NCBI GenBank assembly: GCA_003552485.1
Contig: PUMX01000490.1
Span: forward strand, 1-5,004
DNA length: 5,004 nucleotides
Source of the DNA: Candidatus Hydrogenedentota bacterium
GTDB taxonomy: Bacteria > Hydrogenedentota > Hydrogenedentia > Hydrogenedentales > SLHB01
Reading direction: 5' to 3'
Shown one piece after another: positions 1 through 5,004 of this stretch (position 1 is the first letter of the stretch; each line of letters starts with the position of its first letter). The notes under the pieces were generated by a model, which worked only from the letters and a program-made list of their open reading frames with translations, was not told the origin of the DNA and ran no database searches. Both the position numbers and the translations under genes were made by a program.

Positions 1-250
1 AGGAACTGTGACGGTCCAGCGCGTTCATCATGCCGATCAAGGCGCCCTCGACGACCTCGTCCACGTCGGGTTCCTCGACATAGTTCTCAAGGATTTCGTT
101 CAACACCTCGCCGATGGGCGCAATACTCCGATATACATCGACTTGGTCTTCTTGCGCGAGAATACGGTTACTGAAACCATTGGCGACCACGAACACGAGT
201 CCGATAAGAAACACGCTCAAGGCAACAAAATGAGTCCGGGAATTACGCAT
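1..250 (-). CDS. C-terminal processing peptidase (S41 family, CtpA/Prc-like), N-terminal part, runs off the left edge
   Basis: Only the first 83 codons are in the window; the gene is open at the left edge. S41 processing peptidases are serine/lysine proteases that cleave envelope proteins near their C-termini, using a PDZ domain to recognise the tail. Visible here are a charged start (MRNSRTH), a hydrophobic stretch at about residues 8-23, and a possible signal peptidase site after ILA (residues 30-32), so the protein is probably exported or membrane-anchored. Residues 40-83 fit the helical region that precedes the PDZ domain in this family: a tyrosine, then EVLNEILENYVEEPD, then EGALIGMMNALDRHSS, which matches the family pattern G-A-x-x-G-M-x-x-x-L-D-x-H-S. 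The PDZ domain and the catalytic Ser/Lys lie outside the window. The start at 250 is supported by a GGAGG Shine-Dalgarno at 256-260. The gene is transcribed away from hsp20-lon. Confidence 0.85.
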   Translation of the reverse strand, partial: MRNSRTHFVALSVFLIGLVFVVANGFSNRILAQEDQVDVYRSIAPIGEVLNEILENYVEEPDVDEVVEGALIGMMNALDRHSS

Positions 251-255
251 AATAT

Positions 256-278
256 CCTCCGGCCGGGCCTATCCGGCC
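256..278 (-). promoter_or_regulatory. Shine-Dalgarno of the ctp gene with an abutting GC-only hairpin
   Basis: On the minus strand GGAGG (256-260) lies 5 nt before the ATG at 250-248 and fixes that start. Immediately upstream, GGCCGG (278-273) and CCGGCC (266-261) form a perfect 6-bp GC-only inverted repeat around the loop ATAGGC. The stem ends exactly where the Shine-Dalgarno begins, so in the mRNA it could stack against or partly occlude the ribosome site. The Shine-Dalgarno is well supported; a regulatory role for the hairpin is inference. Confidence 0.5.
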
Positions 279-336
279 TTTCGTCCACGCCAGCGGCTGA
301 CCCGCAATATTCGGCTTACGCCACATGACTTCTCCA

Positions 337-366
337 ATCATACCAGATGACTGGCGCCATTGCTAA
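337..366 (-). promoter_or_regulatory. Candidate promoter of the ctp gene
   Basis: Read on the minus strand, TTAGCA (366-361) is followed after 18 bp by TATGAT (342-337), a near-consensus -10 box. Transcription would begin around position 330 and leave a leader of about 80 nt that includes the GC-only hairpin before the Shine-Dalgarno. The palindrome TGGCGCCA (352-359) lies in the spacer, where a repressor could bind. The -35 box is poor (4 of 6) and the lineage's sigma-factor preferences are unknown, so this is tentative. Confidence 0.3.
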
Positions 367-609
367 CCATGCCATCTGGAAACACTCGCGAACGCTGGAA
401 AATTCTTGGCGCCAACGGGGCCGGACGAAACGTTCCGGCGATCTCGCCGAGTCCGCTTCCGCGGCAACCAGACACGGCGCTATTGATTCATCCCACCTAG
501 CCGCCTCCGGTTCCATTGAAGCTGAATGCAACAGTATGCCAACGTGGATTGTGAACCCAGGAGCGCCCTCGAAAGACACAGTTCGTTCCCTGGTTGTCGC
601 GCTTATCGC

Positions 610-638
610 TTGCGTCGCCACCCTGTGGGCCGTATACT
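610..638 (+). promoter_or_regulatory. Candidate promoter of the hsp20-lon unit
   Basis: TTGCGT (610-615) and TATACT (633-638) are separated by exactly 17 bp. The -10 box matches the sigma70 consensus at 5 of 6 positions and the -35 at 3 of 6. Transcription would start near 645, giving a leader of about 30 nt that contains the hsp20 Shine-Dalgarno. No CIRCE element (the HrcA operator) was seen nearby. A weak sigma32-like arrangement (CTCGAAA at 568-574, then CCCTGGTT at 588-595) is not convincing. Heat regulation is therefore not shown by the sequence. Confidence 0.4.
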
Positions 639-675
639 CGATTGGTGTCCATGAATCAAGTGGAGGCCGCACCCA

Positions 676-1062
676 ATGAAAGAGTTTTCACATCTGTTTT
701 CGCAGCTTCAGATGCTCGCTTCCGGAATGGACCGGCGCGGGCAGTTTGAGGCGTTTCAGCCTGGCGCTTGGCGCCCTCCTATCGACATTTACGAAATGCA
801 AACGAGCATCTTGGTCGTGGTTGAATTGCCTGGCTTGGCCAAGCAAGAGATTGACGTGCAAGTCGAGGGCAAGCTGCTGACTATATCGGGCTCGCGCAAC
901 AAACGTATACCTGAGGGGGCGCAGCACGTTCACCAGATGGAGATTCCGTATGGGGGATTCATCAGGCGTATCGAGTTGCCTACTGATGTTGAGGTGGACC
1001 AGATCGAGGCACGCTACGAAGAAGGTTATCTCATGATTGAGATACCGAGGAGTAGGCTCTAA
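676..1062 (+). CDS. Small heat-shock protein, Hsp20/alpha-crystallin family
   Basis: This 128-residue ATP-independent holdase is expected in the cytoplasm, where the family binds unfolding proteins and prevents aggregation. The alpha-crystallin domain runs from about residue 33 to 124. It begins with WRPPIDIYE and continues with VVVELPGLAKQEIDV (48-62) and KLLTISGSR (66-74). FIRRIELP (95-102) follows, then the family signature as ARYEEGYLMIEIP (112-124), a variant of A-x-x-x-N-G-V-L. The N-terminal arm is short (about 32 residues). The protein ends four residues after IEIP, so the usual flexible tail with its I-x-I motif is missing. The ATG at 676 has GGAGG at 662-666, 9 nt upstream. The stop codon shares its last base with the lon start (TAATG at 1060-1064), so the two are almost certainly co-transcribed and probably translationally coupled. 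Confidence 0.9.
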   Translation: MKEFSHLFSQLQMLASGMDRRGQFEAFQPGAWRPPIDIYEMQTSILVVVELPGLAKQEIDVQVEGKLLTISGSRNKRIPEGAQHVHQMEIPYGGFIRRIELPTDVEVDQIEARYEEGYLMIEIPRSRL

Positions 1063-3524
1063 TGAAACACACGCGCCCAGCCCCCACCGACTCCGGCGCG
1101 GCCGGCGAGGAGCAGATACCAGCCGAATTACCCCTGATCATATTGCGCGATCAGGTCGTGTTTCCCATGTCGGTCGTCCCTATTCGTATCACATCCAAAT
1201 CGGATCATAAGCTGATTGATGACGCGGTGATGACCAACAAGCATGTGGCTATGTTGACCCAACGCCCCAGCGAAGCGTCTCAGCAAGGAGTAAAAGGCGA
1301 TGATGACGGTGACGGCGCCGTCCACACCAGCTCACTCGAGGATGACGGTGACGGCAATCCCCCGGATTTATCCGAAGCGCTGTATACCGTGGGGTCCGTG
1401 GGCCGCGTGCTCCAGCTTCAGCATCTGCCCGACGGGAGCATCAACGCGGCCATACAGGCGATTCGCCGATTCCATGCCGCGGGCATCAAGCAACGGGAGC
1501 CCTATCCCATTGTCACGATAGAGTTCCTGAACGACATCCCCGCGGAATCCGAAGACGTGCAGGCGCTGATGGGGACGGTCAAGAATCAGATGGACCGGCT
1601 CATCGATTTGTCCCCTAATATTCCAGACGGTGCTCACAGCATTATCGAGAACATCAGCGAACCCGGTTTCCTTGCCGACCTTGTCGCGGGTAATCTCAGC
1701 TTGCAGATTACGGAGAAACAGGAGCTGCTTGAGACGCTGAACGTTCGCGAACGCCTTGAACGGCTCACCTACGTGCTTGCACGCGAACTTGAGATGCTTG
1801 AGCTATCGGCCAAGATTCAGAGCGATGTAAAGAGCTCGATCGACAAGAACCAGCGGGAATTCTATCTGCGTCAGCAACTCAAGGCCATACAGGAGGAGTT
1901 GGGCGAAGGTCCTGGCAGCCGTCCAGAGCTTCAGGAATACCGCGAGAAACTTGAAGCGCTCGAAGCGCCGGAAGAGGTCAAGAAGGAGGCTTTCCGCGAG
2001 CTGGATCGGCTCTCGCAGATGAACGAGGCGGCGGCCGAATACCATGTCATCATGACGTATCTCGATTGGTTCGTCGAGTTGCCTTGGGCCAAGAGCACCG
2101 AGGATCAATTGGATATTGAGCGGGCCGAAACGATCTTGAACGAGGACCATCACGGACTTGAAAAGGTGAAGCGGCGCATACTCGAATACCTGGCCGTGCG
2201 CAAGCTCAAGCCCGACGCGCCCGGTCCTATTCTGTGCTTCATCGGGCCGCCAGGCGTGGGCAAAACGTCGCTGGGGCGGTCCATCGCCCGTGCCTTAGGC
2301 CGGAACTTCACCCGCATGTCATTGGGAGGGATGCGCGATGAAGCCGAGATACGCGGTCACCGAAAGACCTATGTGGGCGCGTTGCCGGGCCGGATCATTC
2401 AGAATATCCGCAAAGCGGAATCGAACAACCCGGTGTTCATGCTCGATGAAATCGACAAAGTCGGTTCAGATTTTCGGGGGGACCCGTCGTCTGCGTTGCT
2501 TGAGGTGCTGGATCCCGCGCAAAACGATTCGTTCACCGATTTGTATCTTAATGTGCCTTTCGATTTGTCGAAAGTCATGTTCATCGCAACGGGGAACGTG
2601 CCCGATACGATTCCGTGGGCGCTTTACGACCGTATGGAAGTCATCGATATCCCGGGCTACACGCTCGAGGAAAAGATGGAAATCGCCCGCAAGTACTTGG
2701 TCCCGCGGCAGCTTGAGGCCCATGGGCTGACGCAGCGGAAGCTTCGCATCACCAAGACGGCAATCAAGAAGATCATCAACGACTACACGCGCGAAGCAGG
2801 CGTGCGTAACCTGGAACGGGAAATCGCCAACGTGTGCCGCGGGTGCGCCAAGCGGTTCGCCGAGGGGGTCGAAGGCGCGATCAGCGTGAAGCCCGACGAT
2901 CTGCGTCATTACCTCGGCCGGGAAAGAGTCTTCCATGATGTAGCCGAGCGCACTCGCATGCCGGGCGTCGCCACGGGCCTGGCGTGGATGCCCACCGGCG
3001 GCGACATCCTCTTCGTTGAGGCCACGCGCATGCCGGGCAAGGGCAACCTTGTGCTCACCGGTCAAATGGGGGAGGTGATGAAGGAATCGGCGCAGGCCGT
3101 GCTCAGCTACGTGCGATCGCATGCAGCCCCGCTTGGATTGGAACCCAGCGATTTCACGGACTACGACATTCACATTCACGTGCCGGCGGGCGCAGTGCCT
3201 AAGGACGGACCAAGCGCCGGCATCACCATGCTGGCTGCGCTCGTATCTCTCCTCACGGGCAAACGCGTGCGCAACGGTGTGGCCATGACGGGTGAGGTTA
3301 CCCTGCGAGGTCTCGTTATGCCCGTGGGTGGCGTCAAAGAGAAGGCGCTAGCTGCTGCACGCGCGAAGATCAAGGAGGTCATCCTCCCCGCGCGCAACGA
3401 AAAAGACCTCGACGAAGTGCCCGAGACGGCGAAGAAGAAACTGACGTTCCACTTCGTGCGGGAAATGCGGGAAGTCCTCGAGATCGCGTTGAAAATCTAC
3501 ATGGACAACGATCGCCGCGAGTAG
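1062..3524 (+). CDS. lon: ATP-dependent protease LonA
   Basis: This complete 820-residue LonA is slightly longer than the usual 780-810. The family forms a cytoplasmic homohexamer that unfolds and degrades damaged and regulatory proteins. The N-terminal substrate-binding domain spans about residues 20-230, followed by a charged helical region to about 335. The AAA+ module shows Walker A GPPGVGKT (395-402), Walker B VFMLDEID (458-465), sensor-1 N512 in FIATGN, arginine finger R524 in LYDRMEVI and sensor-2 R582 in GVRNLERE. The protease domain (about 628-815) has the catalytic serine S718 in PKDGPSAG and lysine K761 in GGVKEK. Their 43-residue spacing equals that of E. coli S679/K722, so the enzyme should be active. 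Unusually, the N-domain carries about 27 extra acidic residues near 70-105. AGGAG at 1048-1052, inside the end of hsp20, supports the ATG at 1062. Confidence 0.97.
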   Translation: MKHTRPAPTDSGAAGEEQIPAELPLIILRDQVVFPMSVVPIRITSKSDHKLIDDAVMTNKHVAMLTQRPSEASQQGVKGDDDGDGAVHTSSLEDDGDGNPPDLSEALYTVGSVGRVLQLQHLPDGSINAAIQAIRRFHAAGIKQREPYPIVTIEFLNDIPAESEDVQALMGTVKNQMDRLIDLSPNIPDGAHSIIENISEPGFLADLVAGNLSLQITEKQELLETLNVRERLERLTYVLARELEMLELSAKIQSDVKSSIDKNQREFYLRQQLKAIQEELGEGPGSRPELQEYREKLEALEAPEEVKKEAFRELDRLSQMNEAAAEYHVIMTYLDWFVELPWAKSTEDQLDIERAETILNEDHHGLEKVKRRILEYLAVRKLKPDAPGPILCFIGPPGVGKTSLGRSIARALGRNFTRMSLGGMRDEAEIRGHRKTYVGALPGRIIQNIRKAESNNPVFMLDEIDKVGSDFRGDPSSALLEVLDPAQNDSFTDLYLNVPFDLSKVMFIATGNVPDTIPWALYDRMEVIDIPGYTLEEKMEIARKYLVPRQLEAHGLTQRKLRITKTAIKKIINDYTREAGVRNLEREIANVCRGCAKRFAEGVEGAISVKPDDLRHYLGRERVFHDVAERTRMPGVATGLAWMPTGGDILFVEATRMPGKGNLVLTGQMGEVMKESAQAVLSYVRSHAAPLGLEPSDFTDYDIHIHVPAGAVPKDGPSAGITMLAALVSLLTGKRVRNGVAMTGEVTLRGLVMPVGGVKEKALAAARAKIKEVILPARNEKDLDEVPETAKKKLTFHFVREMREVLEIALKIYMDNDRRE
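1302..1355 (+). repeat. 15-bp direct repeat inside lon encoding part of an acidic insertion
   Basis: GATGACGGTGACGGC occurs exactly at 1302-1316 and again at 1341-1355. The two copies are 39 bp (13 codons) apart and in the same frame, and each encodes D-D-G-D-G. With the residue two places before it, each copy gives D/E-x-D-x-D-G (residues 80-85 and 93-98). The sequence between and after the repeats is not clearly similar, so this is either a decayed in-frame duplication or convergent low-complexity sequence. Confidence 0.7.
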
Positions 3525-3649
3525 AGAGGGAGCCCACATGCGGCAGGGCTTAACCACGAAGGCGCGGAGAAACAGGCGGTTTCTGAGCCTGGTGTATATT
3601 CCGTACGCGGCGATCAAACGCCTTCGGCGCCGAATAGAAGAGCGTATAC
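3525..3649 (+). other. Gap between lon and polX with a fragment resembling a dispersed intergenic repeat
   Basis: The 125-bp gap contains TTAACCACGAAGGCGCGGAG at 3550-3569. It resembles the AACCACGAAGG-type repeats that recur in noncoding DNA of many environmental bacteria and give spurious frames such as TTKARR. Two small overlapping inverted repeats follow: AGAAAC/GTTTCT (3568-3573 and 3579-3584) and CAGGC/GCCTG (3573-3577 and 3587-3591). A short CGCC-TTC-GGCG stem lies at 3619-3629. None is followed by a run of T, so no intrinsic terminator is supported and read-through from lon into polX remains possible. A frame opening at 3538 after a fair ribosome site runs far into polX in another frame and is not accepted as a gene. 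Confidence 0.45.
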
Positions 3650-5004
3650 ATGACCACCAAAGAAGTCGTGGCGATTCTCGAGGAGATCGCGGTCCTACTC
3701 GAGCTATCCGGGGAAAACCCTTTCAAAGCGCGCTCATACACAAACGTCGCCCGCGCGTTGGAGCAACATGGCGAGGATGTCGAGACGCTCGTCAGGGAAC
3801 AACGGCTTCGCGAGGTTAAGGGCGTCGGAGACGCTCTTGAGGAGAAGATAACCGAGCTCGTGGAAACGGGCAAGCTCGGTTATTACGAAGACCTCAAGGC
3901 CAACTTTCCCGAGACCCTGTTCGAGCTGTTTCGCATTCCCGGCCTCGGCGCCAAGCGCATCAAGACGCTCTACGAAGAGCTCGGCATCCAGTCCCTCGGC
4001 GAACTGGAACAAGCCGTCACCGAGGATCGGCTCAGCAAACTCAAAGGCTGGGGCGCGAAGATGCAGGAGAAGGTGCGCGAGGGCATCGAGTTCGCCAAGT
4101 CTCACCGTGAATTACACCTCTATGCGGCCGCAGAACGCGAAGCGGCCGCCCTTGTGGGGTATCTCAAGGAAGATAAGAGCGTCAAGGCCCTGGAAGTCGC
4201 GGGCAGCCTCCGCCGTTGCAAGGAGGTAGTGAAGGACATTGACGTCCTCGTAGCCAGCGATGCGCCGGAACCACTCATGCAGCGCTTCGTCAACTGGGAG
4301 CGCGTCGCTACTGTGCGCGGGCAGGGGCCGACCAAATCATCAGTTGTGCTCCAATCGGGTATGGCCTGTGACCTGCGCGTCGTCGAAGAGGAGGCCTTCG
4401 CGCCAGCGCTTCATTACTTCACGGGCAGCAAGGAGCACAACGTAGTGATGCGCCAGCGCGCCAAGGAACGCGGCCTCAAGCTTAACGAGTATGGTCTGTT
4501 CAAAGGCGAAAGACGCCAGAAATGCAACGATGAAGCGGCCATCTTCAAGAAGCTGGGCCTGCCCTACATTCCGCCGGAATTGCGCGAGGACATGGGAGAA
4601 TTCGAGGCGGAATCCCTGCCGCAGCTTATCGAGATAAAGGACATCCGTGGCGTAATCCATTGCCACAGCACGTACAGCGACGGCAAAGCGAGCATCGAGC
4701 AAATGGCCAACGCCGCGCAAGAACTGGGCTATGAGTACTTGGTAATCTCGGACCACAGCCAATCGGCGGCGTATGCCGGCGGTTTGAAGCCAGCCAACAT
4801 CAAGAGGCAACACAAGGCAATCGATGCGCTGAACGCGCAGTTCGATGGATTCCGCGTGCTGAAAGGTATTGAGTCGGACATACGCAGCGACGGCGACCTG
4901 GATTATGACGAGGATGTGCTCGCCAGCTTCGATGTGGTCATCGCTTCGGTTCACAGCAAACTCGACATGAGCGAGGAAGAAGCTACCGCGCGGGTCGTAA
5001 AGGC
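3650..5004 (+). CDS. polX: DNA polymerase X with C-terminal PHP domain, runs off the right edge
   Basis: The first 451 codons are present; bacterial PolX proteins are usually about 570-580 residues, so roughly the last 120 are missing. The family fills short DNA gaps, chiefly in base excision repair, and its PHP domain carries Mn-dependent 3'-5' exonuclease or AP-endonuclease activity. The N-terminal 8-kDa-like region begins MTTKEVVAILEEIA. Helix-hairpin-helix motifs lie at 56-67 (VKGVG), 96-113 (IPGLG) and 131-146 (LKGWG). The polymerase palm has GSLRR (185-189), catalytic D196 and D198 in KDIDV, and D241 in CDLRV. YFTGSKEHN (256-264) is the family's template/nucleotide-binding segment. The PHP domain starts near 333 with metal ligands H337 and H339 (HCHSTYSDG), D368-H369, E408 and H435. 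The remaining ligands lie beyond the window. The start agrees with the family N-terminus and follows AGAAGAG at 3636-3642. Confidence 0.95.
   Translation, partial: MTTKEVVAILEEIAVLLELSGENPFKARSYTNVARALEQHGEDVETLVREQRLREVKGVGDALEEKITELVETGKLGYYEDLKANFPETLFELFRIPGLGAKRIKTLYEELGIQSLGELEQAVTEDRLSKLKGWGAKMQEKVREGIEFAKSHRELHLYAAAEREAAALVGYLKEDKSVKALEVAGSLRRCKEVVKDIDVLVASDAPEPLMQRFVNWERVATVRGQGPTKSSVVLQSGMACDLRVVEEEAFAPALHYFTGSKEHNVVMRQRAKERGLKLNEYGLFKGERRQKCNDEAAIFKKLGLPYIPPELREDMGEFEAESLPQLIEIKDIRGVIHCHSTYSDGKASIEQMANAAQELGYEYLVISDHSQSAAYAGGLKPANIKRQHKAIDALNAQFDGFRVLKGIESDIRSDGDLDYDEDVLASFDVVIASVHSKLDMSEEEATARVVK

Larger units (their letters stand above)
251..675. other. Divergent intergenic region between ctp and hsp20-lon
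   Basis: This 425-bp stretch separates two divergent units and holds no gene that can be supported firmly. It contains candidate promoters for ctp (minus, near 337-366) and hsp20 (plus, near 610-638). Palindromic elements are TGGCGCCA at 352-359, TTGGCGCCAA at 406-415, and a bulged hairpin at 420-439 (GCCGGACG, loop AAA, CGT, one unpaired T, CCGGC). Long open frames exist on both strands. The plus frame 347-679 ends in a membrane-like segment and overlaps the hsp20 start by ATGA, but its start has no ribosome site, so it is reported as a finding and not as a gene. The antisense frame, with a GTG start at 672, has no ribosome site and resembles nothing recognised. Confidence 0.6.

Noticed and set aside
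8..328. Plus-strand open frame of 106 codons
   Set aside because: It is antisense to the recognisable S41 peptidase N-terminus, has no ribosome site and resembles no known protein.
568..595. Sigma32-like heat-shock promoter (CTCGAAA, 13 bp, CCCTGGTT)
   Set aside because: The -10 half matches CCCCATTT poorly, and sigma32 rules may not apply in this lineage.
316..672. Minus-strand open frame of 118 codons with a GTG start
   Set aside because: It has no Shine-Dalgarno, runs across the candidate promoters of both flanking genes, and its composition suggests no domain.
2466..3179. Minus-strand open frame of 237 codons
   Set aside because: It is a shadow of the Lon AAA+ and protease domains, whose sense frame has every catalytic motif.
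3568..3591. Possible intrinsic terminator after lon
   Set aside because: The stems are only 5-6 bp, mutually exclusive, and not followed by a T-run.
3595..3600. TATATT as a -10 box for polX
   Set aside because: No acceptable -35 element lies 16-18 bp upstream.
3538..3819. Plus-strand open frame of 93 codons after a GAGGGAG-like ribosome site
   Set aside because: Most of it overlaps polX in another frame, and its first part is the translation of a repeat-like segment rich in Arg and Lys.
4340..4954. Minus-strand open frame of 204 codons
   Set aside because: It is a shadow of the PolX palm and PHP regions, which carry intact catalytic and metal-binding residues.

Overview
The window is ordinary bacterial chromosome with moderately high GC (judged by eye). 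Genes are densely packed and preceded by clear Shine-Dalgarno sequences. No phage, transposon, CRISPR, tRNA or rRNA sequence is visible. Phylum cannot be fixed from this sequence. The families present (S41 processing peptidase, small heat-shock protein, LonA, PHP-type PolX) are widespread, and a GC-rich environmental bacterium, for example from the PVC/Hydrogenedentota-like lineages, is only a guess.

Layout: (1) Positions 1-250, minus strand, hold the N-terminal 83 codons of a C-terminal processing peptidase (CtpA/Prc, S41), which runs off the left edge. (2) Positions 251-675 are a 425-bp divergent intergenic region with candidate promoters facing both ways, several short palindromes, a hairpin next to the ctp Shine-Dalgarno, and one doubtful small ORF. 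(3) Positions 676-3524, plus strand, form a two-gene unit: a short Hsp20 chaperone whose stop codon overlaps the start codon of a complete LonA protease (TAATG). (4) Positions 3525-3649 are a short gap with a fragment resembling a common dispersed intergenic repeat and no convincing terminator. (5) Positions 3650-5004, plus strand, hold the first 451 codons of a family X DNA polymerase with a C-terminal PHP domain, which runs off the right edge.

How the genes fit together: Hsp20 holds unfolding proteins in a refoldable state and Lon degrades damaged cytoplasmic proteins, so the coupled pair reads as a protein quality-control operon. The divergent Ctp peptidase would act outside the cytoplasmic membrane. 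PolX probably acts in gap filling during base excision repair; its link to lon is only position and strand. No undescribed system was found. The points most worth a second look are an acidic DxDxDG-bearing insertion in the Lon N-domain, encoded partly by a 15-bp direct repeat, and an Hsp20 that ends without the usual C-terminal I-x-I extension.
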